This document shows positions 22,448 through 36,110 of a stretch of DNA of 64,000 nucleotides, piece after piece (within the stretch, counting starts at the first letter, position 1; every line of letters begins with the position of its first letter). A program made the translations under genes and the position numbers. Source of the stretch: Osmia lignaria lignaria (lineage: Eukaryota > Arthropoda > Insecta > Hymenoptera > Megachilidae); contig NC_135045.1 of NCBI RefSeq assembly GCF_051020975.1, positions 6,264,501 through 6,328,500 of the forward strand, written 5' to 3'. A model generated the notes under the pieces. The model was not told the DNA's origin and searched no databases. It saw only the letters and a list, made by a program, of their open reading frames with translations.

Positions 22448-25400
22448 TGGAAAAGGAAGAGAGGAACGTCTACAGGGTTAGCTGAAAAATTCGATCGACC
22501 TGTTTTATCCATGTAACAAGCATGTTAAAACATCCCCTTACTGATTTGCGGAAACGAGAGCTGGATGTGTTAACGGAAGATCGAAATTGCCGAACTGGAA
22601 TTTAGTCGGTTGATATCCACAACGAGATCCAATTACCAGAGAAACGCGTTGACCATGGAGAAACTGGGAGATTTTCGATTGGACGGTTAATTAATCCATG
22701 ATGATAATCGATTCTTTTAGTACTAACACGAAACAGATCTCCTGTATAAAAGAGGATAAAAGGCAAATCTCGATCTAATCGATTCGATCGCGTAGAAGAT
22801 AACACAACCGAGGCTGATTAGATTAGAACATTCTTACATATTTATGTTAGTTGAAGTATTAAGGAGAATAATCTGTTAATGTAGTTATAAGATAGTATAG
22901 GTTATTATAACTCTTTAATTTGTTATTTTAAATTATTTTTATTACAAGTGATCTACACGGTAGTGATAATTTTTTTATTTTATACTTTGCAATTCAAAGT
23001 TATACTGTTAATGCTCAGTGCATTTCCAATTTCCATTTCAAGTTTGCTAATTTGAAAATTATCTTCAGAAATAAAGAAAATTCAGTTTGATTTAATTGAC
23101 TGATTTCTGATGGAATTATCAGTTGATACCTCCTTAATCAAAAACTGTAATAATACTTTTAAAATATTTTTCATTATTTGACCGAAAGGTTCGCTGTTTA
23201 TGGTACCAATATTTTTACCGGAGATTTTCTTTATCTCCATAGTTCGATGCTAATCGGATGAAAGTTTTCGTAGCAGACGCTTCGAATTTTCCAGGAAAGA
23301 TCGGCTGAAATTCGCGAACTTCGGAAACTCGAGTAGTAAACCGTGGAAAAATGTAGATTCAATCTTGCTGCTGAATCCATTGTGAGCTTTTAGTTAGCAC
23401 CACCGTAGACTTTAGTTGCACAGCAGAGTTTAAAGAAGACTTTATTCGTTCAATATAAGAAGCGGATAACCGAGTACATACGTTATTTTATTTCGTGCTA
23501 TTGGGAACGTTTAATGAACACCACAAATAATTTGATGCAAAATTAAAAGTTATTTAACTCTTGCAAAGAAACTATTTTAACTATATTATTTCGACGGATA
23601 ATAGTCTTCTTAATACGGTTAATGGATTTGCTAATGAAAGCACTGATTAAATTTTAATAATTATTAAGAAGAATGGTACAACGTCAAAATGAAATTCAAG
23701 TGAAAGAATATTTTCAATATTTTTAATTTAACAGTGAACAATTAATTCACAATATTAAAACGTACGATCGTTTTTATTATTTACGGAAAATGCAGCAGAG
23801 AATACAACTACGAATGCTTTTAGTTCTATGAAATCCGTAATTGGTCCGCTCAACCATAATGGGCCAAGTCCAGATAACTTCATTTTCTGAGAACCGACTT
23901 TAAAGCATAATTACTGCTATCAGCTAGAAAATTTATAGAGCATATATTATATACAATATGTATATATCTTCGTGTTTGAACATCTTGTTTATTTATTTTA
24001 CTTTTATAAAGAGGAGAAATTCCTTTCATTTTGAAATTAGTATAAAATTAAATTTAAACTATTATCTCAGTGATTCATGATCCAAAGGTTGAATAATTAT
24101 ACATTTCTAATTTTTTTCATAGTCTCGAGATGGAATGTAATTTAAAATATTATGAAATTTAATCAAGAATGATGAATCAAATTTCTGATGGATTTTTGAA
24201 CAATTGATTGGAATTGAATGAATACAGTATTTTATGTATGGTTTTCATCGTATTAATATCACCAGCATGTGTAATGTAGGAGAAGGTATTAATCGATGCA
24301 TCTGTTGCATTAACCAGCATAGCGTGCATATCATACCTTATCATGTAAATCCGGATTACTATGTCAATTATGACAAAGCTAACAGTAATTGTTGAATTTT
24401 CTCAGATTAGCTGTTTAGAATAATATTGACACAACAGAATGAAATACCAGGTTAATTTTCAATAAACCGGATTTAGCTTGTACATGTCGTATTCCTCCTT
24501 CGATCATAATTACTGACCTAATTATCTGCTCAATTGTTATGGTATAATCGTAGTTAGGGAGATATTTATGTCTGCAATTTATTACTAATAACCAAATATT
24601 GTGCTTTTTATTGTAATGAAAAATACAAAAATCAAAAGTATTATTTCTTTAATTTTTAAGCTTATCTCAATAATTGTAATGTTATAATTAATAAAATTTT
24701 TTATTTCTTAAAGCAGAGAGAAGAACAAAATTAGGTTTCAAAATAAAATTTTTATAGCATTAAACAAATTAACCTCCAGTCGGAGTAAAGAGAATTTTAT
24801 ATTGTCGTGAAAACAATGTAGACTACAATCTCAGTAATTTATTTTACCTCTTCTATTTATTTTCTGCCGTTTGTTACATTTTCCCGCAAACAAACATATT
24901 TACAATGAAAGTCTGCGTTCATGAACCTCGTCCATCATGTACCTACTTTACAAAATTGCAGTTCACTCATCCATGTAACAACCACCTAGAGTATACGTGT
25001 ATCAACATCATAAACAGTATCTTAGAAAAATCTTTGATAACAGCTATATGCAAAGAATATGTACACGTGAAAATAAAAAGAATTCGCGTTAATGGTGCAT
25101 AAATATTTGCCCAGTGTTCCTCAAATAATTGAGCTGAATGAAAGATCAGGTGGGTCTCTGAAAGTCTGAATCGTACGGTTGTTGAACTACTTTCGCGTCA
25201 AAGGGAAACGAAGTTCTTCGGCGAGCAGAGATGCAAACGTCTATTTGACCGTGCAATGACAATTCGATTCCATTCACTTCATCCCCGTCTTCTCTTAGGT
25301 TAAGTGGATCCTCCAGGCAAACGGAGCATGATAGAGCTCGTCTGAGACACGGTTAAAGGGTTTCGCTATGCGGGTTACAAACCTTGCTGGAATACGATGA

Positions 25401-28400
25401 CCGAAGGATACCCAGGTAATCCTACTGTTTTATCGGAATTCCGCAAGTACCACGTATTAGTTTCTATTGCATTTTATACGTTCTTTCAATATTTTTTTTT
25501 TTTGAAAGAGAAATTTTTATAGGTCAACAGAATTCATATGAATCGTGAAATGTGTAAATGTAAAAAAGGAGATTGTAGCAAATTTTTCCAAGATTTCTGA
25601 TCAAAAATTTTCAATTTAATAATTCATTTGGCGAACCGATGACTCGAGTTCTTCCAGTCGATTTGGACATGAAACAAGTACGTTCTCGAAGTGGAAGTAC
25701 TCGAGACTAAGCGGATGACTGATTCTCCTCGTCAAAGGACTCGGCTCCAGGTGCTTCTGTCTCTTTATCGAGGATCGTTTCATAGAAGGAAGATGAGTTA
25801 AAGGACCCTTGTATTCCTGAAAACCGTGCATTTAGGCGTCGCTCCATCGAGAACCGTTCGAAGTTTATCGGAATTATCGGCTCGTGTCGAAACGAATATT
25901 TGTTATCGGCAAAATATGTTACCATTTTCCTTTTTTCCTTAACGCGTTGAATATTTTAATGAAAACGGCTACGATTGTTTAATTTTTCAATCAATTGAAA
26001 ACATTTTTAATTCTAATTTTTTTTAATATGTTTATTGATGATATTCTGAAACAAAAACGGGTTTTGTTCAAGAATCGAAATGCAAATGATAGCAATAGAA
26101 TTTGATACATCATGAAATTTACCGTACCTTGTTTGCGGTAAAACGGAATAACAAAGCTGTAATTTGTCGAATATGGTATTTCGGATAAATCGAATGGCAA
26201 CTTTTCATTGTTGTATATTTTTTTAATGGATTTTGTTGACTTTCGCGATTTTGATTTTGTTGAAAGCAACATCGTTTCTCCGAATAGCAAAATTATTTTC
26301 GCGGTAAACATGTGAACTTCAATTAATTTCATCGAACTCCGTAATCGAAATTTCCATTTGTGTTTGTTTCCATCGCGTTTTCATAGGAACGATGGCAAAT
26401 AGTATCCTTTATTCGCATGGGAAATTCAATGTTTGACATTACGAAGTTGGAGCACGGTAATCGGTTGGAAAAAATTTGACAAATTTTTCAGCGTTACCAT
26501 CAATTCAATTCTGTTCGACGCTTTTATTACAGTTACATAACGCTTTATTTTATTCCTTACTATCCTTTCTACTTCGGTGTAATTGCAAGCCGAGCAATAC
26601 CAGGCGAATTGCAGAGGCTATGTTAATAGCAGTGGAATACTTCCGCTCGAGAAACGCCGATAACGATCACTGAACACGATCACCTAATTTCGATATTTCC
26701 CGACAGACGAGGGACAATTGCTAGCAATGACGTTTCAATTTCCTTACGCCAAATGTTTATATTTCTCGCATAAATTGTCGCAGCGATATCATTATATTAA
26801 TTAAGAAAGTCATAAACTGCGATAGAAGTATTTCTACGCGTTTATATTTATTTCAAATACAAAAAAATAAAGTAAAATAAAAATTTCGCGGAGAATGAGA
26901 TAACGAAATTGTTTGCTTATTCAAAGGAACTAGCACGTAACGATTTCAGAATGTTTCTCAGTCAAATAATTTACCGTTTGAATAATCATATTGAAATAAT
27001 TTTATTCCCGGCTTTGTTTTAGCCGATTGGCACGGGTTATTCGCACTTCCGTTTTCTCTCTGTTACCGCGGTTTCTTGTCCCCGCGTTATAGACGGCAGG
27101 CTTTCATAGTCGGTCGGCAAACAAACGAGGTGTTTGCGAATCTAAATGTACAGTTTTTCCATATGGACACACTCCCTCGCCTGAATGAACAATCTTTATT
27201 TACATATGCTCGTTTACATATTGCACACGGTGTACGTCATTACGGATGTACATTCATGTTTACAAATGGGACGAATGAAAAAGATACGAATCACGAGGTT
27301 ACGAACACGGTCTTTGTTTGAAAAATATCTCTGGCCCGGTTCGTTTACTTTCTTTTCTTCCACCCATTTTTTTTGATTTTCTTTTCGTTGCTAGAAGGAA
27401 GAGCAACGGGTCGACTACTTCCGTGGTGGCTGGACGAATATTATTTATACTCCAGCGTCAAATGAAAGCCGTTCTTTCGCAGCGTATTGTCGCCATTTCG
27501 CCGAGTTTGTCGCGGATAATTTATGCCGACAGGAAAACTGAAATAACCACAGCGATTGTACTTTATCCGGGAGAATTAATTTTTCATTCGAGACAGAGTT
27601 AGAAAGAGCGCGAATCGAGGACGTTGTAGTTTAAAATATGATAGAAAATGCGTTTGACGAGATAAGAATTCTTATTCACTTAATTGAATTTATGATATTT
27701 CTCACAGATTTGAATTCTCCTAATGAAAATATGCTGAAGAAACAAAATCTTTCTCAGGCTCGTTCCATTAATTTCAGATCAATCGGCAAAATTATCCGAG
27801 TTTCTGCTATTGCAGCAGACAGAGGGAGACGTCCTTTCTGGTTTTGAAGTTTCCGTCAACTTGACACGCATCTTTGACGGCAATTTGCCAGAGTACGCGT
27901 GATAAATGCACGCCAGAGGACAAATTAGATACTCGTGTTCATCGGTGCTGCAATTTACTCGGCTTACTCCAAAGACAACCGTCCCTCTAAGCAAATCCCG
28001 TCTACGTATCTTAAAGTCACGAACTCGAACTTTGGATACTATGTACAGAAGTCGGTGTATCGCGTTTCCGTTTCGAGGAAACTAGTTTCAAATAACGCGT
28101 TTCGATTTGAGCTGCTGAGAAACTATCTATGTACACTTCCGTTTATGAATTATGGTACACCTTACTTATCATCGAGGAATTTGGGGGGGTGAAATCGTAT
28201 TCTGTGTTAAAAAATGATTTCAAGAAAATTCGTCTAAAATGAAGCATCTTAATTTTTGACAATTAATTGTTCGATTTTCCAAAAAGGACTACCTCGGCAG
28301 TTAATTAAATTAAATTGCGTTATGTAATCGTAAAGTACTTGAACCAGAAATTAAGAACGAATCATCGATTATTAATATTGCAGTGGTATCCTTATAATCA

Positions 28401-31400
28401 CAAATTCTCAGTGCTCCAGTAAAACTTCTTCAATAAATGTTTCAAAACCGTTTTCGAAATCGATATTAATATCCCAGGAGTGCATCGAAATGAACTTCTC
28501 CCGATATCTCGTACAACAAAGGGAACTTAATAACGAACTTTCATGCAAAACAGCGAAAGAAGTATCGAGTGGCACGGTAAAAAGAAAAAAAAAAAACACT
28601 TACTCGTAAAATATTTATGCACTTGGTGTAGCGTGGTCGTAAAACATTCAGATATTATAAAAGGGATACAGCAGATTACATACAAGAAGGGGGAAAGATA
28701 ATTAAGAAGAAACACGAGCATTCTACTTTTTTTCTCGAAGCTGCCAAGTTTCTCCACTCTTTTATCATTTAGGATGCAGAATTTCTTTCGAAGATAACAG
28801 ATGACAGTTAATTTGCATCATTAAATTGTACGAGTCAGCAGATTTAAATATTAAAATGAAATTCGTGTAAGGAAAGTGTAGTTCGTTGTATAAACTTGAA
28901 TGAAATGTTGAATTTCATGAAATTACATTCTTCTGTCGGTGTTACTTGCGCCGAGCCTAAAAGCAAGAATCTTGCAGCAGCGTCGATTCGTTCTCCATCG
29001 ATAACACGAAAATATGGAATAGATTTACGCCGAGAGTGCTCTCGGTGATGCGAATTTTAATGGAATGCCAGATGGTCTAATATTGATATCGAAGGGAGGA
29101 GTGTCCGTGCAATATCGCAGATGAGGATCGCGTGAATAATAAAATAAAGATAGGAGAGAGATGCGGAGTCTCGTTTCGTGCATCGATTCGAAATCTTACA
29201 TCATGGCGCGAAATGAGTTCACGTTCAACTATCTCGAAGATCATCACTGATTAGCGCCTAAAATATTCAATTAAAATATAAACAGAAAGAGCAATTTAGA
29301 ATACCATTATTATTAGCTAAAATCTTTTGATCATCGACGCGTTAATTAAAACCTTGCGATAAGGAAACGCTCCTCACCTTAGCATATAATCTAATATTTG
29401 CTGTTTAATCTGCACAATATTCAATCGAGCTGTAAATTAAACGATCAACCGCTTTCATAAGACAGCAAACAAGCAAATTGCAGTGATTGAGGTAACCGAT
29501 GAGTGAACGGTTTGAAAGCAAACGGTGTCAGTCGAACGTTTAACGACGACGCGAGAGACGTTTTCAAAGGAGACGTTGCCTTCCAGGATATTCCGTAAAG
29601 GAACGTTACACGTGCATTGGAATGCTTGTTGATAAAGTTTCATCAAGTATCGAGCTGGCAGTTGAAAGAAAAATGATTCCAACGTATCGTTCGCAATCGC
29701 TGGGTAGCTCGAGAAAAGAATAGAACGGGGAACGGCTTGGTCGTTGTCGGATCAATAAAACTTCACTTCCACCCTACTTAACTTTGTATACTCGTAAAAT
29801 TCTATTAAACCGTGCTCGTCGAGCAACCACACGGAGCGGCGAGGGAAAAAAAAACACAGAGGCGAAGTGCGAGAATAAGGGTGAGACCCGCTTTGAACCG
29901 CGAATATCGAACGAATTAATCCAAGACTCGCTCGCGGGACAAAGAAATACAATTATACTCTTTGACTGTGCCCATCGACTGCCGCTAATAATGGCGAATT
30001 AGGAACGGTTGCAATCGGATCTGCATAATCGAATCTGCCGTAATGAAATGTGATTCGCTAGGACAGAACGATCGCTTCCTCGTACGAGACTATGCGTGAT
30101 CACAGTACCATACACCTTTGGAATTTTTCCTTGGTTAAAAACGAGAATCTTAATGCGCGAATTCCTTGCAAATTACATTACCTACATTACAAATCGTTAT
30201 TGAATATTTGAAAGGAAAAGGTGAAGGTACAAATTAAAAATAATTATTTCATTTTGAATAATAGTCAAACAATGATAAGTATTATTTTATAGTACCAGAG
30301 AAACAGTTATTATGTAAAAAGGGAAAAGCGAAGAGAAAATAATAAAATTCATCTCATCCAGACAGCCTTTAAACTCCCCTGTTTCTTTGCTTCTAATTTC
30401 ACCCGCGGATATTGTTTCCCCGTGGCAATATCGGAACTGACGTGGAACGTTGCCTCTAAGATCCTGAGGTATTTCTAGCTCGATATCGTTCGAGTCTCCC
30501 GATGAAATATAACGACGGGTTGAATGATGATCGAGAACCGTTTTCCCTACACAGCAACTTTTTCAAAACGCACTACGCGTCGCTCCCGACGGGGCGTGCA
30601 ATTCGTTAGGGAAGTTAGATTGAACGCTTCCGGAAGTTCAGCAGGGTATTTTCGCTGCTGGAGCATTATGCTACCGATGCTTTGAACCGGAATGCGCCAA
30701 CTAATTACCCCGCCTCGATGCGATCAATCGGTGATCCTGTGGATTGATTTATAAACGTTCGAAATTCTGTGAAATTACCTAATTTGATGCATGAAATTCC
30801 GGGTAAATTAATGAACTTATTTAAGGGCGTAATTATGTAGTTCGAAGGGGCAATTTCATACTTTATTGTATTGTACTTGTTGAGATTCAAATAGAACGAG
30901 AATATTCCACGTTATAACGCTAATTTATTTTACATTTGAATGATGGATTTCAAAAGGAAGATTATCTACGTCGTGGATATCCTCACGAATGGTCTGATCG
31001 AAACGAACGCAAATTGCTCATGCGACACACAGACAGCAGAATTTATTCGGGCATCAAAAACTGCAGAGATGCGCCGTCGTCGGGGCCAACGAATTCAGAT
31101 TTCATTGCACGTTTACCGTACTGTCGTCCTGACAAATCGTATTTTTACCGTTCTAGAACTTGGAAACGTATGCGACCGTATTCGTTCTGAACGAGCGAGA
31201 CGGATAAATGCATGGACAAATGAGGAGGGAGAAAGAAAGAAAGTGAGTCGCTAGAAAAGGAACATTGGTATCCAGGTATAGATGTCAGGTGCAGTTGCAT
31301 CAGTTTACTCGAAAGCAACCTTTTCTCGTGTCATAAAGTATCAGGGAATCCTGATGACATTTCGCGACACTTTCTAAATATTTTTCCCCTGACAAAATCG

Positions 31401-34400
31401 TCTGCTGCAGCTAAATATTGCTTCGATTAATCGAGTAATTCAGTGGCTTTACGCATAAGTAGTTAGGATTGAAATTAATCAGACACGTCATAGATCACGC
31501 TGTAGTTTAATAAAAAAGGAATATTGTTTATTTTCAAAGAGTTAGAAAAATTATCTTTAACAGCAAGGAAACAAACATCTTCTCTGATACTAAAGTCGGG
31601 CAGATGCTGAACTAAGACAAGCAGACAGTAGACAAACTTCTATGTGTGTTTATTTGCGGGAAACTTCGTCTCAATTAACATCCAGCTAACTTGATTCGAG
31701 CAATTTATGCACTCGAATGCATTTAAGGAAATTGAATGCACTCGAAGGAGTGGGTGATAATCAATTAATATAAATAATATTTATTTTATTAAAGAATTTT
31801 CGTAATACACGATTGTTTTTGAATTTTCTTCGTGAGACGTTTTTCAACTTCCGTTAAAAAAGTATCGAACACTATGTTGCAAAGAGGGTTATCAAAATTT
31901 AAGATGAAAATTTATGGTCACGTAAAAATTCGATGGAAGTTCCTATACCAGTGGCCTTTCCCTTCTCTTAGGATACATTTTGGAAAATTGATCTGAAAGT
32001 CTAAGCCAATCTGATGATTCGCATCGCGAAGTGAACGCGATCTTGAACCAGGAAGTAATCGATGACGTGCAGATATGAATTTTAAACATCTTCGAAACTT
32101 TGCATACAAAGTTACAATTTCCTGAAAAACACGGTTGCATGCAGTATGCAAGTAACCGTAGTTCACTATTATGTCTAGCCTCGCGAACTTCAGTCAAAAT
32201 TTCCGAAACTTTTGTGGTAATTGATTTTAAGTACCAAATGGATAATCTAAAATTGATTAAAGTAAGATAGTAAATTGAAAGCTTGAAGCTTGAAATTTGA
32301 AAATTATTTAATGTTTTACAACAAAGACAACTTTACAAATATCAATCGTCATTAAAAAGAAAATGAAAAAGTTAGTGTCAAGTTGGCCAGCGTTTGCTAC
32401 CATCCTTTAAAGTCATCCTGTCCGAGTGGAAAGGAAGGATGAATCGCAGAGCATCGAGCAACCCATGGAGAGGAAAAGATATTCCTTTCGAGCGTAGAAG
32501 CAGGTCGTAACTCTCGCATGACCGCTCGACCTGATATTCTGTTTCGCTTTGAGAGCTTTAAAAAAATATGACGTAAAATATAGGACGCGTTCACAAGCTG
32601 TTTCCTTAACTTTCGCGGTTCAGTCTCCTTCCACTCGTTAAGTAATTGAAGTTTCTCTTTTTTTTTCTTAATCGCTCTAATCTCTACGGCAGATGAAGGG
32701 GAAAGGGGTTAAAGGAGGTACAGGACCGTGGGCAAAAACTTTCTAACGAAGATATTTAACTACGGGGCAGCCAGGCTTGAGTTTTTAAACTTTTCGTCGA
32801 ATTTAATGCAATTAAATCCTGTTGCCTTATCGAGACGAGAATTTTTCTTCGTTTCAACGTGAACGATTTTTTTCTATCTGTTACTAACGACTAAGGTGTT
32901 TTTACTTCAGAGAATTATTTTTATAATTAAATTCCGTATGATAATGGTCCATAGAAAATGTTTAAAAGAAATTTTTTTAAATTAAGCTTTATATGTTTAT
33001 CAAGGGGTTGAAATTTTTACAATTGTCAGATTTCTATCGCGCAAAGTTTTGTTGTTCCTGTGCAACACATTTCACAAGAACGGGAAGCATTTTGTGAACG
33101 GAACCGGATGTCCGCCGGGAAAATATTTGAATCGGCTTCCCACCAGCATCCCTGTCGCATCGAGCTACACGTTGACGGTGCAAATTTCATCGAACGGCTC
33201 GAACGCGTCTCTTCCACCTTTCCATTCTCGGATATAATCCGTTTTGATCCTCGAATATCCTTCGGTACATTGTGATGACGCGGATCAGCTAGTCGACATA
33301 TAAAAAGTTTCGACCGCTTCGAAGCCACCACGATTTCCTGAAAGCTCTAAAAAACGATTAGAATTTCTTGTTCTTGTCATATAAAAATAATCTTTCAGCT
33401 AATTTCCAGTTCGAAGACCCATTCCGATATATTGAATTGATATTTTCTTTTGTAAAGGTGCTGAAAAATATTAGTTTACTCTGAAATTTGTTAAAGCTTT
33501 CCAAATGCCATTTTTGAAATCTTTCCCTCAAAATATTTTAGTCCCCAGTATTTTCACAGTGGTTCCAGGATTTGGAAAATATCTGCCAAAACCATATATA
33601 AATCTTTTGTCATGCGAAACGCGCGAGAAACAAAAGCACTGTAACGAGCACAATTGCCAACAATATTCCCTGGCTAACGGATTCGATTCTTCTATTCCGA
33701 GTGACGTTCGTATATGAAATTTGATGTGTTCGGCATGGAAAACGTTTATGGTGTTACAAAGAACTCAACTGTAGCGAAATTTATAGGTAAAACCGGTTAC
33801 GGTTTTTATAATTTTCATCGCTGTTTCCAATATTTTATTTTAAAACTTTACTGATTTTAGAATAGAATTTATTTCGAAGCAATTTTGCTTATGTTCTCAC
33901 AGTGATCTAAATTTTAAATGATTTATATTTTCTAAACAAAAATTTATTCAAAACATTTCGAAAATTAATGCTTATACAAGATACAATTGCTTATAGAATT
34001 CTAGAAAACGTATCAACTTTTTCGATCAGCTATTGTACGAGGACATATAAGGAGAATTTTTTTCGCTTAATTCCATTTGTCGATGCAATTGTATCCATTG
34101 TTCTGAGAAAAATATGGCCCCTATGCTTGAAGTCTCGGATAGCGATATTCCACAATTTCGATAGCAGCATCTCGCCTCGGTGGAACAAGATTTTAATTCG
34201 ATTGTCGTGTATCGTCTTCATAAAATATACAATCGAATCAGCCGAGCTGTCTGCGCAAAGAATAACGAGAGAAACAACGAGATGAAAGCCTCGAAACATT
34301 GAAAGACTAAATTACTATTCTCTCCTGTTACATGTTTTATATTCTGGGAATATAGTTTTAACGAACTTTGTTGCGTTTATTTTGTGTCACACAGGGTTAC

Positions 34401-35740
34401 GGTATCGCTTTTGGCGTTAAATGGAAAAGAGGCTTGTGATATCGTAAAATAGAATTGGTACAATACTCGAGTGTATTCTATATCCAGTAGAAATTGACCC
34501 GAAAACGGTAAAGCCACAGCTTTCGTGAAAGAAAGCAGGCCGATGTCTTCGTTTCCATGAATGTGGGTTACAAGGTGCAGCCTTTCTAATCCTAAAAGTA
34601 GAGTAGGAGGTAACGAAGGAAATAGATGAAAAAGGAGAAAAAAAAGAGGAGCGTTCGTCCTCTTCGATCCGCCTCGCCCCGCTTGAGATTCATTCATGTT
34701 CGATGCACATTAGCAAACAAACATCGCGTGTCTCGGTATCATCGGTCGACTATTTCGCGCTTGCTATGGCTTTTATCGAAATTAAACGAAAGATTAAATA
34801 TCCCTCGGGGAACGGATGTCATGCACTGTCGGTGGGAGTTTCTCATTAACTTGCACACCCTTAAATTGTTCGCCAATGAACCGTTGACCCGAGTGTCGTT
34901 AACGTCGATGAAATCGGAATCTTTGCCGCAATCTCGAAATTCCCGTGCGGGTAATAGCGAAACGAATGATAGAAGAAGTATTTTAAAACAGACGAATATT
35001 TATGACGTGTTCGTGTAGATAAGGAAGCTTTTAAGCTTGGAATTTTTGATAATGGAAATATAGATTGAACATATTTGAAATTTCATAATATATTATTCAA
35101 ATCGCAAAACAAAACAGACAGATTATTCGTCACATTTAAAACGCGTTGCTAAGTAAGTTGTTTAAAGTGAAAACAGCGAGGGGGATTAAAAATAAATTGC
35201 AATGTTTATTGCGATTGGAATGCATCCAAGAACTATAGCCGCACAGTAGCGGCACAATATTTGCACAGCGATGGTATCTCTTTAAAAATTCGCCATGCCA
35301 ACGGTGCAATAATGCACATGCACCACCCGATGCGAGCCAAATAAAATATTCCACTGGCTGCAAACAATTCATCGATTATTTTGGGATAGATGCAAGTTTC
35401 ATGAGCAGCGCACAAAATTTGGTGATATTAAAGTTTCGGGTCATTGGACTTTGAATTTATTCGAGTTTACCGTGTTTCCAATTGGCAATAGTATCATAGA
35501 TGAATAATTTGGTCCTCCGTATTTAATTCACTTTGATTATCAAGTTAATTAATAATTTAATTGGAACTATCGCAGTCTACATGTTGCTTCTCAAATTGCA
35601 TTCTATTTAGCAAACTTTGCTCGTTTATTTATTACAAGAAAATTAATGAAATTTGCTCGATATTTCCTTCAGAATACTGGGAGGATAAATATAAATTGAA
35701 GTGGAATAATATAGCGTCCAGAAGATTGGGGCTGATTTTT
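22448..35740. other. caspase 3' flank and intergenic DNA, no gene supported
   Basis: The caspase 3' untranslated region must begin at 22448. The first canonical AATAAA that I noticed is at 23070-23075, so a 3' UTR of about 0.6 kb is possible. Beyond it the sequence is AT-rich with scattered CpG-richer patches and open frames of up to about 130 codons, for example 30940-31254 and 34626-35018. None shows domains or a coherent splice structure. Introns of a neighbouring gene are an equally possible explanation for this stretch. Confidence 0.5.
23070..23075 (+). terminator. candidate caspase polyadenylation signal
   Basis: A canonical AATAAA hexamer lies about 620 bases after the caspase stop codon. 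Such hexamers occur often by chance in AT-rich DNA, so the assignment rests only on position. Confidence 0.25.
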
Positions 35741-36110
35741 CATTGATACGTACTACTGAAAAATGCAGCGAATATGTCAAACAAAATAGAATAACAAAAT
35801 ATGCATAGGACGTAATAAACGTAGGTAAAATACATAATAATGAAGCAGAGCATAATAGCAATATATATTTTCCCTGACGAACAAGTCGAATTTATCATTG
35901 ATACGTACTACTGAAAATGCATCAAAGATACAAAACAAAATAGGACAATAATTTATGCATAAAGTATAACAAATGTAGATAAAATAAATAATAATAAAGC
36001 ACAGAATAATGACCATATGCTCTACAAAATTTTTCCTGGAGGCCACGTCGGATTTATCATTGATACGTACTACTGAAAACTGAAACAGAGTACAGTGCAC
36101 TAATAAATAC
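35741..36110. repeat. tandem repeat with 155-162 bp period, two full units and a partial
   Basis: The core CATTGATACGTACTACTGAA starts at 35741, 35896 and 36058. The sequence between cores also aligns: CAAACAAAATAG or CAAAACAAAATAGG, then ATGCATA, then a GTA..AAATA..TAATAAT segment, then AGCA.A.AATA, and a final TTTTCCTG-like block. Read on the minus strand, the cores translate as FSVVRIN(D/E)K in two frames, but the rest does not stay conserved as protein. A noncoding minisatellite-type array is therefore more likely. Confidence 0.8.

Noticed and set aside
25330..25411. Possible small exon ending at CCCAG|GTAATC
   Set aside because: An in-frame stop immediately upstream and only a weak acceptor; nothing recognisable in the peptide.
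30940..31254. 104-codon + strand open frame ending at a GTGAGT donor-like site
   Set aside because: No recognisable protein features and no matching acceptor or partner exon; another frame over the same DNA is open nearly as long.
34626..35018. 130-codon + strand open frame rich in Arg/Lys/Ser
   Set aside because: The start is a purine-rich low-complexity run, there is no domain, and a minus-strand frame overlaps it.
35777..36100. Minus-strand open frame with repeated FSVVRINDK peptide
   Set aside because: The repeat is a DNA-level tandem array; the rest of the peptide is not conserved between units, and units fall in different frames.
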